A stretch of 64,000 nt of DNA from Cryptomeria japonica. Taxonomy: Eukaryota; Streptophyta; Pinopsida; Cupressales; Cupressaceae. Below, piece by piece: positions 31,884 to 43,803 of the stretch. Below the pieces are notes generated by a model, which did not search any database, was not told the origin of the DNA, and worked only from the letters and a program-made list of their open reading frames with translations. The stretch lies in assembly GCF_030272615.1 (NCBI RefSeq), contig NC_081405.1, positions 647,534,920 to 647,598,919 on the forward strand, given 5' to 3'. The position numbers and the translations under genes are program-made. How positions within the stretch are numbered: position 1 is the stretch's first letter; the number at the start of each line of letters is the position of its first letter.

Positions 31884-33677
31884 ATGGCATTAGTACAACA
31901 TTTATCTGAGGTTGAGCAAGCGCAGGTTGATTTATGTGGTTTGATTCATCTCTTGAGATTACCTGATATTTAGGTTAATCATAGTATGCTCATAGCATTC
32001 GTTGACCATTTTCACTTAGAGCATAACACGTTTCATTTGCTAGTGGGGGAGTTGACTATCACTCCCAAGGATGTGTACAAGATCCTTCATATCCCTTTTG
32101 TTGGGGATAAGGTGGATTATGATACCACACTATTACTTGGATTACAGGCAGTTAGGCATATATTTAGTGATCCAGACATTTTGACCCGTTCCATCAGTTG
32201 GGACAAATTGATGAGCAGATACATCGAGGAGTTTCTGCTGGCATGTGTTCTAGTAGGTTTCATTGGTTGTTTTCTGATGCCAGATAGAGTGCAACAGGGT
32301 TTCCAGTGTGGATGGGGCAGGATGCTGATGAGATTGGTGGAGACCCCTCAAAGGCTTGGCAGGGGTTCTTGCATACTGGCTCACATGTATCGAGAGATGC
32401 ATGAGATTGTTTGCAGAGACAGTAGGAGCATGGCTACAGGTGTATATATCCTACAAGTTTGGGCTTGGGAGCACCTTCCTATTTGTCAGCCGGTGGTAGA
32501 TGATAGTAGAGAGCTTGGGCAACCGATCATATACAGGTATGCCAGTTATATCACTCAGCCCCATCTGGGCCAGACAGATTTTTGGAGATCGTAGCTTGAT
32601 GACCTGATAGTCATAGTATGGAGATCATACAGGGGCTTAGAGTCATGAGACGATTGGCAGTTGTTCTGCAGGGACCTTTTTGTTACACGCCCTCTCATCG
32701 GGAGGTCACAAACTATTGTTGAGTGATTTATCATTTCACAAGTGATGAGATAGTATGGCCATCTGTAGGGGATATCCTAGGAGTATATAGCTTATGCACG
32801 TTATGTGGATGAGGAGAGACAGGGATGGTCACCATGGTTATCCTATGCCTTGGATATGCAAGAGTTTACTGGTCTCCAATGACTTAGATGGGACTATATT
32901 GATGATGTGGCAGATGCAAGGGTATTGCCCCAGTTCAGGGATTAGTTTTAGCAGCATCCATTCCCTCGATTCACAAATCCAACAGAGTAGGCTCCTCATA
33001 TTAAGGATGTTGAGGATGATGCCCTCGCACTGGCACAGGGATAGGGATAAGGATAGGGATAGAGGTAGGGACAGAGAGTCAAGGCTCCAAGGTAGATAGG
33101 TGGTGATCCTAGTGCTAGCAGTAGCAGGGTTCTAGCTGGGGTTGGACAGCAAAGGGGTGAGGGCAGATCCCTAGGGCATGTGGGTGTGAGATTAGGTAGG
33201 ACTGAGGATGAGCGAGTAGCACCGAGACATGTGCGAAAGTGGAGAGAGGAGCAGGGTTCCACTGGAGGTGGAGGTGGGGGAGAAGAGCCTATGAGAGAGT
33301 AGGGGATAGATGTAGGGTGGTCAATGAGAGCACGTCTTGCAGAGTTGCAGTCATAGTTGATAGTGGCTCAGACTCAGCTGGCAGAGTGAGACTGACAACT
33401 TGCCAAGGTGAGGGCCAAGCATGATCGCCAGATCTCAGCACTAAGAGTAGAGATGAGAGTAGAGATAGAGCCCTTGCGACAGGAGGTCCTTCACTAGACT
33501 AGTAGGGTAGCCTACTATGTTGCAGCATATAGTGTTGCATTTCCTATTGCGCAGCAGGTGATACCCTACTCATAGTATATGGCATGGTCAGAGGGAGCTC
33601 AGGCACCTCATCAGGATCCCGAGCATGAGGCTCCTCCTCCTCCTCCACCTGGTGATGAGGGAGAGGGTGCCAGCTAG
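31884..33677 (+). pseudogene. Plant mobile domain (PMD, aminotransferase-like) ORF, antisense in element E
   Basis: The ATG at 31884 lies in a strong context (ccaccatgg) and opens MALVQHLSEVEQAQVDL. After one stop (TAG, probably from CAG) the PMD fold follows at 31986-32594: FVDHFHLEHNTFHLLVGE, ITPKDVYKILHIPFVGD, GFIGCFLMPDR, LAHMYREMHEI and ILQVWAWEHLPICQP. These are the hallmark PMD motifs (PF10536). Stops and likely frameshifts break the rest, which includes YARYVDEERQGWSPWL, a Gly/Arg/Asp-rich repeat near 33030-33090 and a Pro-rich end (PPPPPPGDEGEGAS) to TAG at 33675-33677. PMD proteins occur as host genes (MAIN-like) and in transposons. The opposite strand to the E gag and the position near the 3' LTR favour an extra retroelement ORF. 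Confidence 0.8.
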
Positions 33678-35340
33678 ATATTTCTTTTTGTAGCTTGGAT
33701 ATTTTTGTAGACACACCCATTTTTTGTAGCCATATGATTCTTGCTCCGATGGGAATTTGTACATGTCATTGGATATCATTTTGTACTCTTCATCATACTC
33801 ATGTTGATTTGCTTATGAGATATTTCCAGATCATTGGGATCTTTCCTACAAGCAGAAAACAAGAAAATATTATTCCCCCAATCCTCGCTCCTCTTAGTCA
33901 AGATAGACTTCCTCAAGTTACTCAAAGGGATAATAATCAAAAACCAATAAAGGCAGCACACAAATAAAATTTTCATGCATAGCTCAAACTGTTCAGTAAT
34001 TGTTTTTTAGTTTTGTTCTGCTTGTGTACTTAGTGATAAAACTCTTCAATAGTCAGGAGATAGGTGACTTACTCAGAGTGGACGACTAGGTTTCACTGAC
34101 ATAAAGTTGACTGGGTTAATACTGCTTAGGACATGTAAAGTGCTTGAATGATTAACCTAAGACTAAGACATTGATTAGTTTCAAGCCATGAGGGTTCCAA
34201 CAATTCAGGATGTCACAAAAGTGATTGAAATATGTACAAACGAAAGCAAATATGCAGGAAAATGAGAATGCCAACATTGTGTTGATAGATGGAGCACTTG
34301 AGTACAAGAGGTGCCTATTTGCCAAGTTTTCACTTGCTTGGCAGAGATTCATTTTTATTTATTTGTTACCAAGGTGCCTATTTACCAGGTTTTCACCAAG
34401 GCATTTTCTCTCTTTTTTTGTCCTTTTTTTCTTTCTATTTTTTTTCTTTTTCTTTTTATTTTCTTTTCTTCAAGACTTTTTTAATTTTTGGGACTTTTTC
34501 TAATTTTTAGGATTTTTGAAGTTTTCACATAGTGTCTAGCAATGCAAAAGGGATTTTGAGTACATGAATGGATAAGCAAATGATGGTGGACGCTTTCAAG
34601 GACTATCTCACAACATTAATCCAAGAATAGAGTCTAGATATAGCAATGTAAAGCAAGGATATAGTGCAAAGAATCAAGGATATAGTGTAACAAAGCGATA
34701 TGGTCCAAAGAAGTGGCAATGTCAAGAGGTTTGTGGAAAACATGTTTTTGCATTTTGTCCATAATGTTGAGCAAGATCTGGATAGGGGACAAATAGGATA
34801 ATCAAGATCAAAGGTGGTAATGAAGGATGTAAGAAAGCAATGGAGGGGAGCTAAAGGGGCTAGATCAAGTGTAATAGATAGGACACATGAAGCCTACAAA
34901 GATCCTTAACCTTGTCAAGATCAAAGGTGGAAAAGGGATATGAATGTAGATAGAGCAGATGAGGGATAATGGAGCATGAAAGATAATGGAGGAAGAAGGA
35001 TAATAGATGGATGTACAAGGATGGAACTTGCCCCCAGTATAAAGTGCAAAAGGATAATGGATTACACATGACACCTATTTGCCAGGTTTTCATCATGGTA
35101 CTTGCCCAAGGTGCCACAAGATGTGGTTTTCACACAAGGATGAATTTATTTCTCTTTAATTTTTTTTTTAGATTTTTTTTTTCTTGGAAGATAATGGAGG
35201 CATGATAGGGGATGGAAGAAGGACCCCAATGTCTCACTGCTTTGGATGGTACCCTTATAATATGAGTTGCAATAGATCATGACTATAAAGGTATGCTCAA
35301 AGATGTTGGCAGGATAATAAAATGAAACTAGGGAAAGGAT
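33678..35340 (-). other. Element E spacer, non-coding, with repeated motif
   Basis: I see no gene in these 1.66 kb. A motif close to ggtgcctatttgccaggttttcacc occurs at 34309-34332, 34371-34396 and 35071-35093 with changes. Long T-rich runs lie at about 34395-34500 and 35148-35185. In a complete Ty3/gypsy element pol would be expected somewhere in this interval. Confidence 0.5.
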
Positions 35341-36480
35341 TTATGCAAAGGATTGGATAAGAGGGATGGAAGGGTGAAAAAGAGGTGTTGGATAATGAAT
35401 GGGATATTGGAAGAATTGTGTATCGATAGATGGAAATTCTAGAAAGATCAACATTGGCACACGCCTTGAGGGATGGTGGACATATGGAAGAGAAGTGAAT
35501 CTCATATTTTGAGATTTGGATGGAGGAAAGGTTACAAATTTTGGGGCATAAGAACCCAAAATTGATGAAGGAGGTGATGGAGGAATAGACTCGGAAGGTT
35601 TGGATGGAGGAACAACAATTTTGGATGCCAATTTTGATTTTTCTTTAGACTTTTGTGCTTCAAGTACCCGCTTAGGGATCCACATGGTTTTTTATTTTTC
35701 ATGCTTTTGTAGTTCCTTAGAGCACATTGCTTGTACAAGTGCCTTAGGAACCCATATAAATTTTGACTTTTCTTCTTTCTTTGTGGGCCTTTGTGGCGTT
35801 TTGTATTTTTCTTTCTCTTTTTGGATCATATTTGGCTTTGTTTTGACATGTGGATTAGATGGGACATGTTGATCCTTGAATACATGTGGATTACTTGACT
35901 TATGACTTTTATGCTTGGCATCCAAATTGCTTGGAGAAAGAAAATAATGTGTGGATGGATAGGAATGAGATGAAGGTATTTTAGATGGATGGAAGGTACT
36001 CAAAGACGTGTGCCTTTGTTGATCCCCCATAAGGGATGGAGGGATAAAGGGACCTAGAATGGATGGAAGTGATGAAGAAGAAGGCATATATTTGGATTTA
36101 ACTAGAGAAATGTAGGATTTATGAGAGATACCAACATCTTCAGAAATATCCCTGAGGCCATGACCTTTAACATTTTCTTTAATATGGAGGGTTCTTGCTT
36201 GTGGAGATCTTCCCCTTTGCCTTTATAAATATTTTGACTTGTAGTATACACTTTTCTATGGAAAGAAGGCACAAGTCCATTATGATGCGAAGGTGGAATG
36301 CAAGGAATGATAGGATCACAAGAGGGATTTGTAGGCATGATGGATCCTTGAGGTGAAAATGGAGGATTATGACATGGAGACAAAGGGATACTTTGATCTT
36401 GACATGGAAGAGGACCATTAGATAAAGTACGAAGGGTGTTTGACTCTTAATTTTGAATAGGATCATTTGAAAATGCAGAA
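35341..36480 (-). pseudogene. Element E gag-like ORF, C-terminal part (Pro/Ser-rich)
   Basis: This is the downstream half of the E gag-like frame, continuing from 44574 across NA3. It is very rich in Pro, Ser and His (SHHNGLVPSFHRK, HPSKIPSSHSYPSTHYF) and carries two related short units, FIWVPKALVQAM and MWIPKRVLEAQ, followed by Lys-rich stretches and PPSKPSESIPPSPPS. Three stops or frameshifts break it. It shows no zinc knuckle and no protease. Low complexity makes assignment weak; continuity with the N-terminal half is the main evidence. Confidence 0.55.
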
Positions 36481-36485
36481 GAGGC

Positions 36486-37148
36486 TGTTAGGATTCCACA
36501 GATACATAGAGGGGGGGGGTGAATCAATATCTAACCGGTATATTAAATTTCTTAACTTAAAACATGTGTAGAACATATTAGAATAGTGTACTGGTAAGCA
36601 GAAAGTAATGCAATAAATATTACTGCTACAAGAGGGGCCTGAATATGCAGGAAGGCCAAGTGCCTAGAGCTCACTACTCAATATAGAAGTCTCACTGACT
36701 TACAAAATAGATTATATAAATCCAGTGTCTTGTACTACTTTAGAATAGCATCTATAATGCCAGATCCAGTACCGGTTTCTACTCTGCTTCTTACATAAAC
36801 CCTTAAACTATAATTTGCATAATAGGTTTGCCTTATTTCACCTAATTACATTCCTTTATCCTTCTATAATGATCTCTTATATATATGAGTCATTTTACAA
36901 TGTTTCCAAGTTGACTTATAAAGATTCTACAATAATAAACAAAATATATTACAACAAAATTCCTATCAGCCTATATGCCGGTATGCTTCCTTTCACTGCC
37001 AATGTTGGTAGACTAAGTGCCAGTGTAGAGTATGATCTTGCTAGTGCCAGTGGAATGTCTTTCTGGTGTCATAGGATTGCAAGGTTACCATCAATGACAA
37101 AACCTTCAATCACCTACAATGTCTCATTGGAGTGTGCATATGCCAACA
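36486..37148 (-). repeat. NA3 3' LTR with internal deletion
   Basis: The repeat is TGTTAGGATTCC ... GCATATGCCAACA, 663 bp. Compared with 43804-44573, about 130 bp are missing just after caataaat (about 36611-36619), including most of the block conserved between copia and NA LTRs. A short aata match at both breakpoints points to a microhomology deletion. Confidence 0.88.
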
Positions 37149-37161
37149 ATCTCCCCCTTTG
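37149..37161 (-). other. NA3 polypurine tract
   Basis: The minus strand reads CAAAGGGGGAGAT against the 3' LTR, identical to NA2. A second similar run (ctactccccctttgg, about 37304-37318) lies some 150 bp further in. Confidence 0.85.
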
Positions 37162-37369
37162 GCATTGATGGCAACACTCATGAGAAAATTTCAAAAGTGT
37201 ATCCAAAACTTGTAATCCAAAAATTGTTTCCAAAAATGTGTACCAAAAATATATGAGCTCCCCCTAAGTAGATACGTATTTTGCAGATTATTTTCTCATA
37301 CTACTACTCCCCCTTTGGCATCAATGACAAAGGTTGTCAAGGTGTCAATATAGTTGTAGTTTTTCTATC

Positions 37370-40300
37370 TCAACCTTGTAACTGGGTGGTTACAATTTGA
37401 AAAAGATCCCCCAAAACCAAATTTATGCTTTCCATAAAATTCTTACTATCTTTTATTGCTGCCCCTGTTCTTTGAACTATATCGGTGAGGTGTTACATAT
37501 GCTCTATCGATGTTTTCTGTCCTTGTACTAATGCCTCAGATATTTCCTTCCTCAAGGATGCTAGATAGTCCAGTCTTGGACTTAGTCTTAGTCTCAGATT
37601 CTTAGCCTTGTTTATTATTCTCTCCTTTTCTCTTTCTAACTTAAGTAATTCTTCCTCAAAACCTGTTATCTTTTGCTCAAAAACTGATAATGTATCAGGT
37701 GAATTAACAAAACTGTCAGCAAGTTTATTTATTTCTTCTTGTATCTTGCTCATTTTCTTATCTATGTCAACTGTTAAAAAGTTTGTCTTGCAAGTATCTT
37801 TGTACAGAGTTTTAAATTCCTTCAATAAGTTGCATAGTTCTGGTAGAAGTGTCAAATTCCCTAGTACACTTCTTTATTTGATCCACAAAGAATTTTTGTT
37901 TTTCAATTTCTAATTTCTCTTTGAATGCCTCTTCCTTTATTTGCTCAATTGTCACTGTGTTGTCAGTAATATAATTCAACAAAGTGTCAAGTTGAATCAA
38001 AGAATCCTTATTATCTATATTGCATTTTGGAGCTATCATCTTTAAAATTGAAATTGTGTCATTTATAGCTTTATAAGCTTGTGAACTACAATAAGTTATT
38101 TTCTTCAAAGAATCTAAAAGAACTTCAGTTACATTGGTTGATTTGTAACCTACTGAGGAGGAACCAATATTCTAAATTCTGCCAGTGGAGGAAGTAACCA
38201 TGCTTGTAGTGACCTCTGGTAGGTAAGTCTGTGTTTCCATTTCCTTAAGCAAGGGTTTTTGTTTCTCTCTTATTGCCGATGGCACTGTTTCTACATGAAC
38301 CTGTTTCTCTGCTTCTCTCTCTATCTATTTCAATGTGCTATCATCTTGCTCTTTTCCTTTAGTGTTGTCAATGTTGTTAGTTGTCGGTGGCTCACTAGCC
38401 ATGTTAGTTTTACTGGTTGTGTCTTTATATACCACAATGTTGACCTTTTGAGTATCAACATCAACTATGTATAGTACCTCTGAATTAGGATTAGTATCCT
38501 CTTGTGATACATTCATACTATCATCTGTCGGTTGGTCTTCTGTTGTTGTTACCAGTGGAATAATCAGAGGCAATGAGGATAAGTTATCTTTTATTTTGAT
38601 ACTAGGGGGTCCACCAACCTTTCCTTTACCCTTATCTTTGTCCTTTTGATAGACTTTGATTGGCTTGGGGTTCCTATACTCTTCCTGATTTTCCTTCTCC
38701 ACAAGGAATACATCCCATCCATTTTATGTTTCTTTTGTTACCTCATTTACTCTTCCTACCATTAGTGTAATATGCCAGTGTGCAGTAGAGAATACTGACC
38801 GGTTGGCCTTTGCAATTAGATCATCTATTTCTTTTAGAGAGTTAACTGGGTAAACAACAAGTATTTTTTCAATTTTGATTTTCTTGTCAAGGTCTACCAC
38901 AGCTTGTCTTCTTGCTTCCAATCTCTTGAATAATTCATCTGGTAGTTCATCTACAACTTGCATTAAAAACTTCTTATAGATATCCAAGTGTAAAATGACA
39001 TTGTTTTCAACTTGCTCTTTCTCATCTGCTGATAGTGTATCATATAATTTTTCTATGTTCTTGAGTTTTTCTTCTTTTATGATTTCATCCAACAGTCTGT
39101 CAATCGGAGCAATGTTTTGTTGAGTCCTTTTCTTCTTAGGTGTTATCTATTTCTTTGGGGTTGTCTTCTTTACCGGAGACCTCATTGCCTATTGTTTTTG
39201 TCTAGTTCTTCTAGGCGAGGGTGTGCATACCAGTGAAGTTTGTCTTTTCCTTAGAACTCTTTTAAATTCAGTTGGCTTGTCACTCTCTGAAGAAGTTGCT
39301 ACTGGTGACAAGTGAGTTTCTAGTTGTTGTGCCTATAACTCATCCTCAGTGAGACCAGTTTGTTTCAGTACATCTTCTTTTATAACCTTATCCTTCCTTG
39401 AACCTCTCCTTATTGTTTCTTCTACTTTCTTTACTCTCTTCATAGATTGAATTTGGCTTTCAATGGTCTCAACACTACCAAATACCTCTTCCTTAGGTTC
39501 ATTGGGTGCTTCTAGGAGGGCTTTTGCATATGTTTCAATGATGTGGTCATCAGTCTCATAGCCCATCTCAGTAACCCAAATTGTTCTTGTGATAACTGCT
39601 TCCATCCAGATCTCTTCCTTTTTAATCACAAAGCATATATCATCTTTGTATTTGTTAACAATTTCCTATGACAGTCTGATTCTTTTGTTCATTCTGGCCT
39701 TTAGTGCTTGAAAATACTCATCAATATTCTTTTGTTTTCTTTCACCCATGTTGTTGAACAAGTCTGATAACTATTTACCTATCGGTATGTCAAATCCAAG
39801 GTTCTTGATACCTATATCGGGCACCTGTTTGGTTATGTGTAGCATTAAGTATACAAGTAAGTTACCAAATCTAAATGTTCCTTTCTTATCCTTCTTGGTC
39901 TTCCCTAAATTGTCAATCAATTCATCCTTTAGCCATTCACATACATCAATTTTCACATTATCCTTAACCATATCATGTGCACTTTTTATGCATAAACTAG
40001 AAACTGAGTTAAGTCTATTTGCATGAGTTGCTTTGTATCCTAAAATCATGCTAACAAATCTCACATTTATATCGGTCACATCATTAACCCTTAGAGACCT
40101 TCTGTCGGATGTTGCACTAGTTAGGTTCATTACCAGGTCATTTGAGACCTTCTTTGTCTTGTCTAGTCTGTTACTGGTGGAAGGTAACCCTATTACAGCT
40201 TTCACAACTTCCTTGGTAATTTTGTGAACCGAATCTAGCCTGAAAAATTCACCATGTACCTTGCTCAATACTATCCTAATAACTTCCTTAGGAAAGTCTG

Positions 40301-40613
40301 GAATGCAGAGGATCTTAGTGAATCCTAGGGTTTCAACAATTTTGTGTTCAGGTTTTACTTTACCAGAATCATCACAGATAACAAATTTTTACATGTTCTT
40401 GATTTCTTCATCTCCTAATTCTTCTATATGTCAATGGATATAAATTCTAGGGTCTTTTGTAAAAACAACTCCTTTAGGGATTTGGGAAAATGCACCTACA
40501 TTGTCATCCTTTTTAGCTATCTCAAGAACTAGCTGAAATATGGGCCTAGGGTGTTTGATTACCTCAACTACAATAGGGTTTGCTATGAATTTAGGTGCAG
40601 AGGAGGATGCCAT
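37370..40613 (-). pseudogene. NA3 ORF2, conserved protein of unknown function, with stops
   Basis: This copy of ORF2 is not split by a large insertion, so it shows the full layout: 3,244 bp, about 1,081 codons, from the ATG at 40613 (MASSSAPKFIANPIVVEV) to TGA at 37370-37372. In order it has the N-terminal block (RPIFQLVLEIAKKDD), VHGEFFRLDSVHKITKE, SVSSLCIKSAHDMV, CEWLKDELIDNLGK, a Lys/Arg-rich linker, the helical block near 39000 (KEQVENNVILHLDIYKKFL), YQKDKDKGKGKVGG near 38650, VTEVLLDSLKKI near 38110 and the C-terminal coiled coil (37855-37493). Stops and small frameshifts are scattered. The even conservation among three copies argues for a real protein. Family and activity unknown. Confidence 0.8.
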
Positions 40614-40920
40614 GATTATAAATACCTTTTTCTTCCTTAGGAAGGATTGATTGCTGAAGTGCTTTGCCTCTTTGCTCAAAATTCCTTAGCTCTAGAGATT
40701 TCGCGCTCTTCGAATGCTTGAATGCTCAGTGAAGTAAAATGGAGCCAAAATCATGAATTTATAATGTCAATTTATCATCTACCACATTTAATGCATGCCA
40801 GTTAAGTAATCACTTAACTTTGTCTGCTGGTATAGAAGTAATTTTTCAACTTCTCATCATCAACCAAGGGAATAATAGCATATGTCTCATTTGATTGCCA
40901 AACTCTCAAGGAAATTTTCT
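40614..40920 (-). other. NA3 spacer between gag and ORF2
   Basis: About 300 bases between the gag stop and the ORF2 start, matching 18533-18774 in NA2 and 3532-3874 in NA1. I see no conserved frame and no obvious signal in it. Confidence 0.6.
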
Positions 40921-41089
40921 TCAATTTGATGCAAAGCTTCCTGCCGATGGAGTAATAATTTGTTCTGTCGGCTGAGTGTTGATTGGTTCTACTGGTGGAG
41001 GAGTATTTCCAACATTATTTAGGTCTGACTTTCTAATCCATTGTTTTGAGAATTCCTACTTAACTTCTTCAACTTGTTCTTTACCTTTC

Positions 41090-42759
41090 TGTGTAGGAGA
41101 AAAAGTGACACTAAGCAAACATGCGCTAATCTCACTTTCAATCACACATTTGTGGAATACGAAAGAGCCTAGAGATATCACACAATTGGCTACTTCTTTT
41201 TGTGGAAGAGAGAGCCACGGGATACCTATTAGGATTTCTATTCCTTTGTTGCAATTTGAAAGATAAGATGATGCAAGTTCAATCCCCAACCCCAAAATGC
41301 AAGTATGAACTAATGACAAGATTGCAGAATTGAACTTAAACAATCGAAAGCTGTAAATACAAGGACAAGGAAAGAATACAAATGCATACTTGGAGTTAAA
41401 ATATGAATGAAAATGTTCGGGACGAGGGCGCGGGCGCCACTGTCCTGATTCTGCCCCTGAAACTGCTCCGGAAACTGCTATTTTGCACTCTGGAAAAGCT
41501 GTCAAAAATGCTGAAAATGCTATCTGTCAGGAGGACCAGGGCACCCAGCACCCCTGTCCCAGGGACCAGGGCGCCTAGCACCCCTGTCCTGGCAGGACCA
41601 GGGTGCCCCATGCCCCTGTCCTGGTCTTTTGCTCTGAAACTTGGTGGGAAGGTCTGTCTCCGTCTGCTTCTTCCGGATCTGCAACTTGTGGCGTCGTCCG
41701 AATCCCGAAACCTGCACTTATATCTGAAAAGGTGTTTGGGTGGCTGTATAGGGTTTTGCCTTAGTCAAACCCCTGCTTCGGTGATTTCCACCTCCACGAA
41801 TAGCCAAGTTGTATTGTAAAATGTATTGTGTGTGCAGACCTAGTGTGTGTGCAAGGTCCTAAAATGCAAGAAAGCAAACTAGAGCAACCTAGAAAGTAAA
41901 CCCTAATTAAATGATAATGTAAATGCTCTAAATCAAGATGCAAAGTGATCTAAAGCATGAATAAAGGATATATTGAAGCTTATGCAAAGACATGAAAACA
42001 ACATGAAATCATACCCAACCCCAAGGGAGGGGTACAAGCCAATCTTCAGTCGGTAATCTCCTATTGTTCTTCAATGTCTTCCAAGCCCTAAATGGATGAA
42101 TGAAATTGATAAATGCTTGATAGAAGGATGTTGAATGTTGGTGAAGTCTTCAAAGATCTACTCTTTCACTGCATAGAAGGTCCTTGAAAGCCCAAAAAAA
42201 ATGGATCCCTTCAAATGAAGAAAGAGAGCTCTTATATATGAAACCCTAGGTCTTAATTTCGACTTTTGGCCGACCTAGAGATTGAATATCCCGCCAATTT
42301 CTTGGGGTTAAGCTTTATTTTATGATTGGATCGTGCTCCTAAAATTTTGGGAAAAATGTCCGGGACCATGTGCACTCCGGGCGCCATGGTCCTGACAACT
42401 TTTCACCAAATTTTCAGGGCCGTCGGATATGATGATTTTAGAGAGAATCCCGAAGTTATAGGTGATTTCGAGATGTTTTGACCCCCGAAATCAAGCCCCC
42501 AAGTTCAAAATAGGACCTAATTAGGGTTTTTGATTAAATGATGTATTGGAAGAATAAAATGAAAGGGGCACACTTTAATGAAAAGGGCCCAATTTTATGA
42601 TATAGGAGATGATAAAATAGAACCTTAGACCTAATTAATTTAATTAATTAAGTGCTAAAGGGGAAATGCAATGCAAAATGCAAAATGCGCCAAGGCGGGT
42701 GCTAAACTAGGTGTGAAATTGTACCACCCTAGCAAGTGCGTACAATTTACGACGCTACA
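41090..42759. repeat. S2: solo LTR in NA3 gag
   Basis: This 1,670-bp sequence starts TGTGTAGGAG and ends CGACGCTACA, flanked by perfect ctttc duplications (41085-41089 and 42760-42764). There is no PBS, PPT or coding region. It shares with S1 the string gggcgccatggtcc (42379-42392), a segment like gggttttgccttagtcaaaccc (near 41752; compare 17298) and the ending gctaca. It is therefore a longer relative of S1. A GC-rich 30-bp tandem repeat lies inside. Confidence 0.85.
41532..41622. repeat. GC-rich 30-bp tandem repeat, three copies
   Basis: Copies at 41532, 41562 and 41593 read like gaccagggcgcctagcac plus ccctgtcc. The unit is inside solo LTR S2. Short open frames over it are repeat artefacts. 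Confidence 0.85.
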
Positions 42760-43789
42760 CTTTCAAACTAGAACTTTTGTTGTTTACCGGTGATCCTTTA
42801 CTTCTGTAGAATTTTGCAATATGTCCAATCTTGTTACAAGCATAACAAGTCACATTATTTTTCTGAATTACCTTTCCATAACCAATGCCAGTTTGTGTTC
42901 TGCATTGATTAGATAAGTGTCCAAATCTTCCACAAACATAACATCTCACATTCATTTTGCAATTCTCAGAGTTATGACCATCTGTGTTGCATTTTGAACA
43001 TTGACTGGTGGGGGTGTTGATATTCTGATAATTTCTGGATCTACATTGATTTTCTCTATGACCATACTTATTACAGTTAAAGCATTTTCCATTAAATTTG
43101 TAAGTGGTAGGTTGTCTTACTGGTTTGCTATGATCCTGTGTGTTTGCAGTACTGGATCTTTCACCAACTTCAAATCCAATTCCACAAGTGTCACCTTTAG
43201 GTTTATGATTTTTTAGTAAGCTACCAAGTTCTTCTGATCTTTTCTTGAATTTCTCTTTATGTTGATTTGCAGTATCTAGTTCTCTTTCTAAGATCTCTTT
43301 CTATCTCATTAGTTTATTGGAGTCATTCTATGTATGCATTAGATCTATCTTTAACAAGTCATTTTCATAGCTAAGTCTTGTGTTTTCATTTTCTGCATCA
43401 TTTAGTCTTCTAGTCAACTCTTCTTCATTCTTCTTTCTATCTTCAATTTCTTTACAAAATCTCATAGTCATATCCTGCATCTCATTCTTTGTTGTCATGT
43501 TCTCTTGTTTTAGCTTGTTTATCATATTATCAAGAGTTTCCTTTTCATCATTTTCATTCTGCATCTTTTCAGAAAGTTCTCTTCTCTTGTTTCTTGAAAT
43601 AGTAAGATTTTCTTGAAGTGCTTGAATAATATCCCGAGTAGCCTTTAGATCATCTTCAAGTTTGATATTTTTCAATTTTTCTGCATCATAGTTTGAGAGA
43701 CCTCCTTCAAGTTCCTTCATCAGATTTTCCATCTATACCGGCATCAAGATCTTCCTCAAGCTGTTAGGCTTTTGAAAATAGAGGAGCAA

Positions 43790-43801
43790 GCTTTGAAACC
43801 A
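43790..43801 (-). other. NA3 primer binding site, decayed
   Basis: The minus strand reads TGGTTTCAAAGC two bases from the LTR edge, with two mismatches to TGGTATCAGAGC. Position and spacing match NA2. Confidence 0.7.
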
Positions 43802-43803
43802 AT

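Larger units (their letters stand above)
40921..43732 (-). pseudogene. NA3 gag, split by solo LTR S2
   Basis: The start is at 43732 (MENLMKELEGGL). The coiled-coil region to about 43330 is open (KLEDDLKATRD, FCKEIEDRKKNEEELTRRL). Stops follow, then the knuckles CFNCNKYGHRENQC, a damaged CSKCNTDGHNSENC, CYVCGRFGHLSNQC and CYACNKIGHIAKFY (last Cys lost). S2 interrupts at 42759 after SSSLK, and the frame resumes at 41089 with GKEQVEEVK, a stop, EFSKQWIRKSDLN, ending at TGA 40921-40923. Role as for the NA2 Gag. The upstream PBS is decayed. Confidence 0.82.

Noticed and set aside
33678-35340. Hidden pol of element E
   Set aside because: I looked for aspartic protease, YVDD-like RT, RNase H and HHCC motifs on both strands and saw none. 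The interval is also too short.
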